From Tumulicola sp039922955 (GTDB lineage: Bacteria > Vulcanimicrobiota > Vulcanimicrobiia > Vulcanimicrobiales > Vulcanimicrobiaceae), in NCBI GenBank assembly GCA_039922955.1, contig JBDTDR010000150.1, positions 1-10,989 on the forward strand: DNA of 10,989 nucleotides, read 5' to 3'. Positions 1-6,308 of the stretch are shown here, one piece after another. The notes under the pieces were generated by a model, which was not told where the DNA came from, did no database searches, and was given only the letters and a program-made list of their open reading frames with translations. Positions within the stretch are counted from its first letter, which is position 1; the number at the start of each line of letters is the position of its first letter. The position numbers and the translations under genes were made by a program.

Positions 1-635
1 AGCTTCGTACGTCTCTCGCCGTAGACGTTGGGAAGCATCGGAATCCGCGCCTTCGCGTAGTCGAGTTCGGTCGTGAGCGACAGCGACCAAAAATGGGGCG
101 GCGTCCAGAGAAATATCAGCGCGAAAAGCCCCAGCGCCGGGCCGCCGATCGTATGCGTCACCGCCGCCCACCCGACCAGCGGCGGCACCGCTCCGGCCGC
201 GCCGCCGATCACGATGTTCAACGGCGTCGTCCGCTTCAGCCAGATCGTGTAAATGACGACGTAGTAGAAATTTCCCGCCAGCGAGAGCCACGCCGCCAGC
301 GGGTTGACCCAGAAATAGAGGATCGCAAAGCCGATCGCGCCGGCTGCCACGGCATACAGCACCGCATCGCGCACCGAGATGCGTCCCCGCGGTATGGGAC
401 GCTCGCTCGTGCGCTTCATCAAGCGATCGATATCGGCATCGTAGGCGCAGTTCAACGCGCCTGCCGACGCCGCCGCGAGGGCTCCGCCTAAGAGCGTCCA
501 GAGCACCAACCCAAGTGACGGAAGACCGCGGGCCGCCATGACCATCGCCGCGGCAGTCGTAATCAGCAGCAGCATGATGATGCGCGGCTTCGAAAGCTCG
601 TAATAATCGTTGACGCGCGCCAGCATCGTTTTCAC
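1..635 (-). CDS. ctaB: Protoheme IX farnesyltransferase (heme O synthase), 3' end cut by window edge
   Basis: This polytopic inner-membrane prenyltransferase of the UbiA superfamily adds a farnesyl group to heme b, giving heme O, the substrate of the neighbouring CtaA. About 211 residues are visible of a family usually near 290-300. Reading the minus strand, the N-terminus contains YYELSKPRIIMLLL. The prenyl-diphosphate/Mg motif NxxxDxxxD follows as NCAYDADIDR, then KRTSERPIPRG. Near the left edge is the second conserved block, LDYAKARIPMLPNVYGERRT. Several hydrophobic segments lie between. The start is taken as GTG at 635, which overlaps the ctaA stop as GTGA and suggests translational coupling. 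ATG at 626 in the same frame is the alternative. Neither has a good Shine-Dalgarno. The family assignment is firm; only the start and the missing C-terminus are uncertain. Confidence 0.95.
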   Translation of the reverse strand, partial: MKTMLARVNDYYELSKPRIIMLLLITTAAAMVMAARGLPSLGLVLWTLLGGALAAASAGALNCAYDADIDRLMKRTSERPIPRGRISVRDAVLYAVAAGAIGFAILYFWVNPLAAWLSLAGNFYYVVIYTIWLKRTTPLNIVIGGAAGAVPPLVGWAAVTHTIGGPALGLFALIFLWTPPHFWSLSLTTELDYAKARIPMLPNVYGERRTK

Positions 636-1555
636 CGGCTCACGACCGCCCGGGCGCCGCTTCTCAGTGGGTTTGCGTCGAGGGCCGCAAAAATGGCCGC
701 GACGACGAACGCCAGAAACGTGAGCGCCGCGTTGGCGGCGTGCGCTTCGCGGAGTTCCATCGGTAAACGCAAAGCCACGTTGAGCAATCCCAGCAATACC
801 TGAACGCAAACGAGTGCGACGCCGACGGTGGCCGCAACGCGAGTGCGATTCGACGCCGGGCGGGCCCACGCGAACGCGAGCGACCCGGCGGCGCTGACCA
901 ACGTTGCGCCGGCGGCGAGGCGATGCAGCATCTGGACGTACTGTCCGTCGGTATATACGACCACGCTTCCCGCGCATCCCGGGATCGAAAGGCAAGCGAG
1001 CCCCGCTCCGCTCGAACTGACGTATGCCCCGATGCACATCGTTGCGAACGCAATCGTTGCGGTGACGGCCAAAACGGCGCTGAGTTGGATTCCGGTGCGC
1101 GCCCGGGCCGGCACCGGATTCTCCGCGGCTTCGGCGGCGGCGGCGAAGATGGCCATGCCCGAAAGAGCCGCGATGAACGCCATCGCCGTTCCCCAGTGCA
1201 AGACGACCGACATCGGGCTGTTGTCGAGTCGAACGGTCACGGCGCCGAGCAAGACTTGTGCCAAGAACAAGGCCGCGATGATTCCCACCGTCGGTGCGAT
1301 GAACGGGGAACGGTCGCGTTTACGCCACGCCACGACGATCAAAGCGATCACCAGCGGAGCGACGAAAAACGCCAAGGTCCGGTGGGTCCACTCCCATAGA
1401 GTTCCGCCGGCCATCGAAGGGACGAGTCTCCCGTGGCAGAGAGGCCAATCCGGACACGTCTCACCGGCGCCGTTGATGCGCGTCCAACTCCCGAGCATAA
1501 TGGTTCCTAGGGCGATGAGATCGGTTCCCAACGCCAAACGACGCAGAGTCTTCAT
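632..1555 (-). CDS. ctaA: Heme A synthase (COX15/CtaA family)
   Basis: This integral membrane enzyme oxidises the C8 methyl of heme O to a formyl group, giving heme A for aa3-type cytochrome oxidase. The 307 residues match the usual bacterial length, with about eight hydrophobic segments in two pseudo-repeated halves. Visible family marks are the first cysteine pair C34/C40 (CPDWPLCHG), the catalytic-type ExxH at E55-H58 (EWTHR), H120 (VLHWGTA), the second cysteine pair C188/C194 (CLSIPGC), H211 (MLHRLAA) and H272 (REAHAANAAL). These cover all four heme-ligand histidines. The ATG at 1555 gives the expected short N-terminus before the first helix but has no Shine-Dalgarno. A TACCCT hexamer ends 11 bases before the ATG, so a very short leader is possible. 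It is first in the operon and overlaps ctaB by 4 bases. Confidence 0.96.
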   Translation of the reverse strand: MKTLRRLALGTDLIALGTIMLGSWTRINGAGETCPDWPLCHGRLVPSMAGGTLWEWTHRTLAFFVAPLVIALIVVAWRKRDRSPFIAPTVGIIAALFLAQVLLGAVTVRLDNSPMSVVLHWGTAMAFIAALSGMAIFAAAAEAAENPVPARARTGIQLSAVLAVTATIAFATMCIGAYVSSSGAGLACLSIPGCAGSVVVYTDGQYVQMLHRLAAGATLVSAAGSLAFAWARPASNRTRVAATVGVALVCVQVLLGLLNVALRLPMELREAHAANAALTFLAFVVAAIFAALDANPLRSGARAVVSR

Positions 1556-1683
1556 GAACGACTTTTAGGGTAGCTTCTCGGCGCCACCGACCACAATGAC
1601 ATTGGAGGCTGGGAGTCAGCCGCTCGTGAAATCGGGCGTCCGCGCGGGGGGCGGCCGGGGGCGCGCGGGCGAAGGCGTCGGCC
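1556..1683. promoter_or_regulatory. Divergent intergenic region between ctaA and the PrcB-like lipoprotein gene
   Basis: These 128 bases separate two divergent genes and so should hold both promoters. On the minus strand TTGTGG, an 18-base spacer and TACCCT form a weak sigma-70-like match upstream of ctaA. On the plus strand the only clear signal is GAAGG at 1671-1675, 8 bases before the GTG at 1684. I saw no strong operator palindrome. The region is inferred from gene layout more than from motifs. Confidence 0.35.
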
Positions 1684-2115
1684 GTGAAACGCTGGTGGGC
1701 GCTGGCCGCGCTCTTGCTCCTGGTCGGCTGCCGGGAGGTCCGCGTGAAAACGCTCGCAGTGGGGACCACGACCGCTCCGGGCGGCAACCAAATTCTCGTG
1801 GTACGCGACCCGGCCGATCTCGCGCGACTCGGCATCCATGCTCCGGTTCATTTCCGTGGAGAGTTCGGCGTGATCCTCATGATGGGCCCCCACGTTCGCA
1901 CGGGATACAAGCAGATCATCGAGTCGATTCGGGCGAACGACCAGCGCGTGCGAGTGGTCGCCTTCGAGCAGGAACCAGCCGACGGCGGCGAGCCCTCGAC
2001 GAGTTATCGCACCTATACCTTGTGGATCGTTCCCAACAGCGTTTACCGCCGGGGCGTTCGGGTGGAGGTGGTAACGCCCAGTGACGAGTCAATCGCTTCG
2101 ACGTTCTTGCCCTAG
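1684..2115 (+). CDS. Putative lipoprotein with PrcB_C-like domain
   Basis: This is a 143-residue secreted protein of unproven function. The N-terminus MKRWWALAALLLLVGC is a lipoprotein signal: two basic residues, a hydrophobic core and lipobox LVGC with Cys16 as the likely lipidated residue. From about residue 58 to 130 the pattern GEFGVILMMGP, RTGYKQIIESI, RVVAFEQEP, TYTLWIVP, RVEVVTP resembles the PrcB C-terminal domain: a GY turn, an EP strand, a xWIVP strand and a final hydrophobic strand. That domain is named after a subunit of a spirochaete surface protease complex; no protease gene is visible here, so a protease role should not be assumed. The GTG start at 1684 is supported by GAAGG 8 bases upstream and by the signal peptide. 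The GH130 gene follows after 56 bases on the same strand. Confidence 0.75.
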   Translation: MKRWWALAALLLLVGCREVRVKTLAVGTTTAPGGNQILVVRDPADLARLGIHAPVHFRGEFGVILMMGPHVRTGYKQIIESIRANDQRVRVVAFEQEPADGGEPSTSYRTYTLWIVPNSVYRRGVRVEVVTPSDESIASTFLP

Positions 2116-2171
2116 TCCTCGGCAACTAAACCCCAATCAAGGCCTCGCCTAGATCGGACGACACTTTCGCG

Positions 2172-3257
2172 ATGTTGTTCCCCAAACACCGTACGCAGGC
2201 TCGCGAATCCGGCGGCCGGCTCGACGTTCACATCGATCGGCTGGGCGTCGTCCTCAAGCCCGACGGCGATCCCAACGAGGCCGGCGGCATTCTCAATCCG
2301 GCGGCGACCCGGGCGCCGGGGGGCGAGCTGCTGCTCTATCCGCGTTGCGTGGCGACGGGGAACATCTCGCGTGTGGGGACCGTTCTCGCGCGCCCATCCG
2401 ATCGCGGCGTCGACGTGCGGCGGCTCGACTACGCGCTCGTGCCCGAAGCCGAATACGAAATTCGCCCGCATCCGGGATACGGCTGCGAGGACCCGCGCGT
2501 CACCTACGTCGCCGTTCTCGGAGCGTATGTGATGGCGTACACCGCGTTTGGACCCGACGGTCCGCGCATCGCGATTGCCGTATCCCAAGACGCGTACCGC
2601 TGGGAGCGCGTCGGACTGATGCGCTTCGAGGGCACCGGTGCCATCATCGGCGATGACAAGGACGCCGCGTTCTTTCCCGAACCGGTTCGCTCGCCCGGCG
2701 GCGTAAAGAGTTTGGCGTTCTATCACCGTCCCATGCTGCATATCTCCGCCGTCGACGGTCGCGCGGCCATTCCGATGATCGAACGCATGCCGTTTGAGGA
2801 CCGCGAATCGATTCGCATCGCGTACGTTCCGCTTCGTCCGGTGTTAAAAGATCGCGCGAACCTGCTCAACGTCAAGGAAAGCGTGGGAGTGCTTTCCCCG
2901 GACGCCAACTGGGGGTCGGTCAAGATCGGGGCGGGCACGCCTCCGGTGCGGATCGCCGAAGGGTGGATGTCCGTTTTCCATGGCGTCGACTTAGTCGACA
3001 ATCACGAAAGCAAACCGTCGCTCAGCTATAGCGGCGGACTCGTCATTCACGATATCGAGCGACCGGATCGGATCCTCTATCGTTCCCCCAAACCGATCTT
3101 CTCGCCGACAACGGAGCGCGAGCGCGTCGGCGTGGTCGACAACGTCGTTTTCCCGACCGGGCTCGATCCACGCCCGGACTTAGGCGATCGCGTCTTCGAC
3201 GTCTATTACGGAATGGGCGATCACTCGATCGGTGCCGCGCGCATGCGGCTGGAGTAG
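2172..3257 (+). CDS. Glycoside hydrolase/phosphorylase family 130 protein
   Basis: This 361-residue, probably cytoplasmic enzyme has the five-bladed beta-propeller signature of GH130, a family that mostly phosphorolyses beta-mannosides and releases mannose 1-phosphate; some members hydrolyse instead. Marks in order are LNPAA (41-45), YPR (56-58), SRVG (66-69), GCEDPRVTYV (104-113) with Asp107 as the expected catalytic acid, KDAAFFPE (163-170), GAGTPPVRIAEGWM (253-266) followed by FHGVD (269-273), and VVFPTG (325-330) with YYGMGDHSIGAAR (345-357) at the end. The length fits the family. The start at 2172 places RLGVVLKPDG at the usual distance from the N-terminus but has no evident Shine-Dalgarno. 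Substrate, and phosphorylase versus hydrolase activity, cannot be told from the sequence. No transporter or other glycan gene lies nearby. Confidence 0.9.
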   Translation: MLFPKHRTQARESGGRLDVHIDRLGVVLKPDGDPNEAGGILNPAATRAPGGELLLYPRCVATGNISRVGTVLARPSDRGVDVRRLDYALVPEAEYEIRPHPGYGCEDPRVTYVAVLGAYVMAYTAFGPDGPRIAIAVSQDAYRWERVGLMRFEGTGAIIGDDKDAAFFPEPVRSPGGVKSLAFYHRPMLHISAVDGRAAIPMIERMPFEDRESIRIAYVPLRPVLKDRANLLNVKESVGVLSPDANWGSVKIGAGTPPVRIAEGWMSVFHGVDLVDNHESKPSLSYSGGLVIHDIERPDRILYRSPKPIFSPTTERERVGVVDNVVFPTGLDPRPDLGDRVFDVYYGMGDHSIGAARMRLE

Positions 3258-3346
3258 CGGGTTGCTAACTTTTGCCGGAAACCGCACGGACTGTCTTTCT
3301 TCCGCGGACTAACACTGTAGGCTGGCAGGGCCTAGGAGGCGGAATC

Positions 3347-3733
3347 GTGGTCGAACGTGCTCATATCCGTCGTTTTCGACGACATCAGGCTGCGATCGCG
3401 GCTGCGAGGGCGGGGGCGCGCGTCGCGATCGTTTGTAGATCGCTTCTCGGCAAGGCGCATACGGTCGTGGCGGAAGGGGGCGTCGCCGCAGCCATTGGCA
3501 GCGTCGATCCGGACGATACCTGGCAAGTTCATTTCCGAGATACGATGGCTAGCGGAAAACTCATGAATAATTGGCGGATGGCCGAGCTCCTCGCACGCGA
3601 GGCGCCGGATGAGATCCACAATCTCGAGCGTTGGGGCGCGCTGTTCGATCGCACTCCGCAAGGAGGGATCCTGCAGCGGCTCTTCGTCGGATTTCTTGAT
3701 TCGCGGCAGGCGCAGAAGGGTATATCCCACTAA
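3347..3733 (+). pseudogene. sdhA: Truncated, decayed succinate dehydrogenase/fumarate reductase flavoprotein fragment
   Basis: From about 3395 to 3665 the frame reads as the N-terminal FAD domain of SdhA/FrdA: AAIAAARAGARVAIVCRSLLGKAHT, AEGGVAAAIGSVDPDDTW, HFRDTMASGKLMNNWRMAELLAREAPD, LERWGALFDRTPQGGILQR. Sequence pieces here are split at commas for reading. Two features show decay. The Gly-rich GxGxxG loop that should precede AAIAAARAG is missing and the bases 3355-3393 read better in another frame (VLI remains visible). After LQR the conserved PFGGHT-type block has become LFVGF, and the frame ends at TAA 3731-3733, after 128 codons of a protein normally near 570-600. AGGAGG at 3335-3340 sits 6 bases before GTG 3347, so the old start and ribosome binding site survive. 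No sdhB or sdhC is beside it. It is probably a relic of a duplicated or relocated copy. Confidence 0.85.
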
Positions 3734-3765
3734 CGAGCTACTCGCAAATAAGGGGTAAAAGTTAA

Positions 3766-3927
3766 ATGGGCGGAATCTTGTGGGCTATCATCGTGATCCT
3801 AGTCGTTCTGTGGCTACTCGGCTTTTTTGCCTTTCACCTCGCTGGCGGCCTAATCCACATTCTAATCGTTGTCGCGGTTATTCTACTTATTGTCAACCTT
3901 CTTACCGGGCGCGGGGCAAGGATCTAA
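3766..3927 (+). CDS. lmo0937/DUF5670-type small membrane protein
   Basis: This 53-residue hydrophobic peptide starts at ATG 3766 and ends at TAA 3925-3927. It begins MGGILWAIIVILVVLWLLGF and continues with FHLAGGLIHILIVVAVILLIVNLL, closing with the basic tail TGRGARI. The two transmembrane stretches joined by a short turn with a GG(L/F)IHIL motif are the hallmark of the lmo0937 family, which is widespread in bacteria and has no established function. AGGGG at 3751-3755 lies 10 bases before the start. Its codons (CTA, ATT, TTT) are more AT-rich than those of neighbouring genes, partly because of its hydrophobic composition. It lies 32 bases after the sdhA relic on the same strand and faces the convergent DUF6582-type gene. 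Family call is good; function is unknown. Confidence 0.82.
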   Translation: MGGILWAIIVILVVLWLLGFFAFHLAGGLIHILIVVAVILLIVNLLTGRGARI

Positions 3928-4030
3928 AGCCATCGGTCCGTTGCCGTGCGCCGAGCTTTGGGCGATGTTGGCGCGGCGTGGGTTCGCGACCCCACTCGAG
4001 CGGGTAAGAGTCGCGCTTACGCGCACTATT

Positions 4031-4345
4031 TCACTTGCGCGCCGATTCCTTGCGATCTTCCGCCGTTCGGCCGGTGCTCGGCCGGCTCCCGAGTTCGCTC
4101 CACGCCGTTTCTGAAATATCTACGTGATAGTATTTGGCCGCCTTCTTGATGTTCGCAAAGGCCAAATCGCGATCGTCGTCTGAAACTCCGTCAACTTGAT
4201 CGAATCGTGCGATCGCGTTTCGCACGTGCGACGCGTTCGTCAAAGGTTCTTTACGTTGACGCGGGAATGCAAACACGCTATCGGGCAGCGCCGCCCGACC
4301 GGTTGATTTTCCGTCTTTCTCGTACGGTTTCCATGTTGCTCGCAT
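4031..4345 (-). CDS. DUF6582-type small protein
   Basis: This 104-residue soluble protein carries the conserved stretch LPDSVFAFPRQRKEPLTNAS, then HVRNAIARFDQVDGVSDDDR and FANIKKAAKYYHVDISETAW at about residues 20-84. That is the pattern of a small domain of unknown function (I recall it as DUF6582) found in phage-related and soil bacterial proteins: PDSxFAFP, then a helical pair with ARFDQV and RDxAxxxIKxAAxxY. The N-terminus is lysine-rich and the C-terminus is Arg/Glu-rich and probably disordered. The start at 4345 is very well supported: TAAGGAGG lies on the minus strand at 4360-4353, with a 7-base spacer. It converges with the lmo0937-type gene. No function is known; the PF number is from memory, the family resemblance is clear. 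Confidence 0.8.
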   Translation of the reverse strand: MRATWKPYEKDGKSTGRAALPDSVFAFPRQRKEPLTNASHVRNAIARFDQVDGVSDDDRDLAFANIKKAAKYYHVDISETAWSELGSRPSTGRTAEDRKESARK

Positions 4346-4352
4346 ATGCGTG

Positions 4353-4360
4353 CCTCCTTA
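4353..4360 (-). promoter_or_regulatory. Strong Shine-Dalgarno (TAAGGAGG) for the DUF6582-type gene
   Basis: The minus strand reads TAAGGAGG followed by 7 bases and then ATG at 4345. This is a full anti-16S match and the strongest ribosome binding site in the window. It settles the start of the gene and predicts high translation. Confidence 0.85.
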
Positions 4361-4526
4361 AAAGAACGCCGGAAAACCGCGGCGTGTCGTCGTGAAGCAT
4401 TCTGTACCCTTTTGGCCGGGGCGATAACCCCAGCGAGCGGTGCGGCCGCGGCCGATCCGGCGCAGTAGCGCGACGGCGAAGCGCTCCGCGGGGTGCAAAC
4501 TGGTTTCGCGGCCGGCGTGATGACGT

Positions 4527-5048
4527 TTACGAGCTAACGACGGTGTTGCGGGCTTTCAGCGTGTCGAACTCTTCGTCGAGCGACCCGCTGGGCGGTTCGA
4601 GCTCGTCGACATTGGAAAGCGGACCGCGATCGGTCGGGATGCAGCCGCAGTTGCGGAAAATCTCTTTCACGACGTTCATGGCGTCGGCATCGTCGCCGCA
4701 GCAGAGGATGTTTGCTCCCGGATCCGGCACCATCATCAGCGCTCGCACGATTCGATTAGAACCGAGGCTGCGGGCAAACGCTTCGGCAGCGCTGCGATCG
4801 GCTCGGCCGTCCATAGCGTCGATGATGATGCTTTCGGGTCGAAACCGACCCGCTTGGCCGACCAGGCCGTCCCCAGCCTCGGGCGAGCCTGCCAAGATCA
4901 GAACGTCGCTGTCCAAAACCTTCGCGGCTTCCTCGCCCGCCGCGCGGTCCGTGACTTTGCCGGCGACGGACACTTCGTAACCACCGGTCGCAACCAGCTT
5001 GCGGATCGCTTCCGCGCGAGAATTCGTGCCAATAATTGCGATTTTCAT
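4527..5048 (-). CDS. NAD(P)-binding Rossmann protein related to F420-dependent NADP reductase (COG2085-like)
   Basis: This 173-residue protein starts MKIAIIGT, the first strand of a Rossmann fold, and follows the COG2085/NADPH-dependent F420 reductase pattern: a strand with a dinucleotide loop (6-14), a helix, strand YEVSVAG (24-30), strand DVLILAG (48-54), then IIIDAMDG (74-81), VRALMMVP (101-108) and ILCCGDDADAMNVVKEIF (114-131) near the end. Two things are odd. The loop is GTNSRAEA where the family has GxGxxG/A, so the second and third small residues are lost. The protein is also some 40 residues shorter than typical members. It may bind a nucleotide differently or have lost catalysis. The start lacks a Shine-Dalgarno; TAAAAT ends 5 bases before the ATG, compatible with a leaderless transcript. 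Confidence 0.72.
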   Translation of the reverse strand: MKIAIIGTNSRAEAIRKLVATGGYEVSVAGKVTDRAAGEEAAKVLDSDVLILAGSPEAGDGLVGQAGRFRPESIIIDAMDGRADRSAAEAFARSLGSNRIVRALMMVPDPGANILCCGDDADAMNVVKEIFRNCGCIPTDRGPLSNVDELEPPSGSLDEEFDTLKARNTVVSS

Positions 5049-5267
5049 GTCTCATTTTACCCACGATTGACGTCCGATAGCTTCCGCGGAGAATTAGTTC
5101 GCCCGGTTTCCGGCAGCCGGGTCGCCGGTCATATTATGGGGATGGATGCGGCTCTTGGGGACGCTTCGAATTGCCGGATAGCGGCCCCCCGGATTAATGC
5201 CGCGAGATCGGCCTCACCCGCCGTACCGTGACCGAACGCGAAGAGTTGCATGGAGCCGGTGCCTTCG

Positions 5268-5486
5268 CTACTTCGAGAGCTTGGTTAAAGCGGAACCCTT
5301 ATGCATTGCGATATGGTCGGTTTTGTCGCTTTCGATCTGATACTGAGGTTCGTCTGCGCTGGCGTGCACGGTGTATCCTTTGAATTCAACCTGCGAGGTC
5401 ACGACCTTGACGATCGTTCCGCTCACGCGGCCGGCTTCCGAATTCCAACGGACGTGATCGCCCACGTTGAACCGCTTCTTCGACGT
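5268..5486 (-). CDS. DUF2945 (HVA1/TUDOR-like) small protein; start codon uncertain
   Basis: The conserved part is about 70 residues: SKKRFNVGDHVRWNSEAGRV, then SGTIVKVVTSQVEFKGYTVH, EPQYQIESDKTDHIAMHKGS and ALTKL. This is a full-length DUF2945 domain, the small SH3/Tudor-like beta barrel of 'hypervirulence-associated' proteins that is common as a stand-alone gene in bacteria; its role is not established. A good ribosome binding site, AAAGGAG, lies on the minus strand at 5501-5495, but the codons at the right distance are ACC (5489) and ACG (5486), not ATG, GTG or TTG. I place the start at ACG 5486 because of spacing (8 bases) and because homologues begin just before the KK-F-VGD block. In-frame canonical alternatives are ATG 5570 and GTG 5678, giving unrelated-looking extensions of 28 or 64 residues. 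The domain call is firm, the start is not. Confidence 0.78.
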   Translation of the reverse strand, partial: TSKKRFNVGDHVRWNSEAGRVSGTIVKVVTSQVEFKGYTVHASADEPQYQIESDKTDHIAMHKGSALTKLSK

Positions 5487-5848
5487 GGTGGCTACTCCTT
5501 TGCATAGGACGGAGGGCGCCGATCTCGCCGCGTTCGCCGAGTCGCGCGAGCAAAAGTGATAGTACAGCATTCCCCGTTGCGGACCGAACGCATCCAGCGC
5601 ACCCTGGACGTCGCGCGGTGCCGACCCGCGACAAACGCGAAGTTGGCGGTGGACGCTCGAATCGTTCATTGGAAACACATCGAGTCTGCCCAGCCCGTCT
5701 GCGCGGCGTTAGCGGAGCAATCGGGAAAAACGCCTTCTTAAAGCCATACAGCAGGCCTTTGCTCCCGGGGGTTGGCTTAGATTGGTTTAAAGCTAAATCC
5801 TAGGGGGTACGCAAGGATTGTACGCAGCTGGCTAATAGGAAAGCTCCG
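5487..5848. other. Intergenic stretch between the DUF2945 and PRC-barrel genes
   Basis: This stretch holds the AAAGGAG ribosome binding site of the DUF2945 gene (5495-5501, minus), an in-frame but atypical open extension of that gene back to 5678, and a possible plus-strand promoter for the PRC-barrel gene at 5772-5799. The plus-strand AGGA at 5837-5840 serves the PRC-barrel start with an 8-base spacer. I see no other gene, repeat or RNA. Confidence 0.45.
5772..5799 (+). promoter_or_regulatory. Possible sigma-70-like promoter for the PRC-barrel gene
   Basis: TTGGCT (5772-5777), a 16-base spacer and TAAATC (5794-5799) sit about 50 bases before the start at 5849 in a locally AT-rich patch. The match is moderate and untested. 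Confidence 0.3.
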
Positions 5849-6280
5849 ATGACCGAAAATGCCCAAGACGAACTCCTTGTAAAGCTGAGCGATGCCGGCC
5901 TGACCGTCTCCGATCCCAGCGCGGACATTCGTGGCCGTAAGGTGATCGACGAGCACGGCGACGCGATCGGCGACGTCAGCGCCTTGTTCATCGACAAGGG
6001 CGAAAGAAAGGTCCGGATGCTGCAAGTTGACGCCGGCGGCTTTCTAGGCCTGGGCGAGCGACACTTCCTGATCCCTGCTGAGGCAGTAGCCGGCGTTACG
6101 CGGAACGAGGTGCGCATCAAGCAGACGCGGGAGCATGTGGCGAATTCGCCCGCTTACGACCCGAATCTGATCGAAGTGCGAAACGGCGACTACTGGGAGC
6201 CGTACTACGGGTATTACGGCTACGAGCCTTACTGGGGTGGTGGGCCTATGAAGCGAGGCGTCGGCTTCCCGTTGCTTTGA
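5849..6280 (+). CDS. PRC-barrel domain protein with aromatic C-terminal tail
   Basis: This is a 143-residue soluble protein. Residues about 25-90 form a PRC-barrel: ADIRGRKVIDEHGDAIGDV, ALFIDKGERKVRMLQVDAGG, FLGLGERHFLIPAEAV, VTRNEVRIKQ. The next segment, TREHVANSPAYDP, is also typical of stand-alone bacterial PRC-barrel proteins. PRC-barrels occur in photosynthetic reaction centre subunit H, RimM and many small stress or envelope proteins, so the domain alone does not give a job. The tail (about 116-132) is rich in Tyr, Trp and Gly (YWEPYYGYYGYEPYWGGG), which suggests a sticky or surface-binding segment. The ATG at 5849 has AGGA 8 bases upstream. The molybdenum oxidoreductase gene starts 28 bases downstream on the same strand, so the two are likely co-transcribed. 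Confidence 0.88.
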   Translation: MTENAQDELLVKLSDAGLTVSDPSADIRGRKVIDEHGDAIGDVSALFIDKGERKVRMLQVDAGGFLGLGERHFLIPAEAVAGVTRNEVRIKQTREHVANSPAYDPNLIEVRNGDYWEPYYGYYGYEPYWGGGPMKRGVGFPLL

Positions 6281-6308
6281 AACTGCTCGTAGACGGCCTT
6301 GAAGTCCC

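Noticed and set aside
93..491. A 132-codon plus-strand frame at the left edge
   Set aside because: It is antisense to ctaB, whose NxxxDxxxD and GERRT blocks are plain on the minus strand.
828..1568. A 246-codon plus-strand frame opposite ctaA
   Set aside because: Every conserved heme A synthase residue is on the minus strand; the plus translation has no recognisable features.
2112..2741. A 209-codon minus-strand frame opposite the GH130 gene
   Set aside because: The GH130 motifs on the plus strand are unambiguous; the antisense translation shows none.
4418..4431. GGGG-CGATAA-CCCC hairpin between the DUF6582-type and Rossmann genes
   Set aside because: The stem is only 4 bases with no T-tract on either strand; such matches are expected by chance at this GC content.
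5104..5123. CCCGG...CCGGG inverted repeat upstream of the Rossmann gene
   Set aside because: A short stem with a 10-base loop in GC-rich sequence; no symmetry or repetition suggesting an operator.
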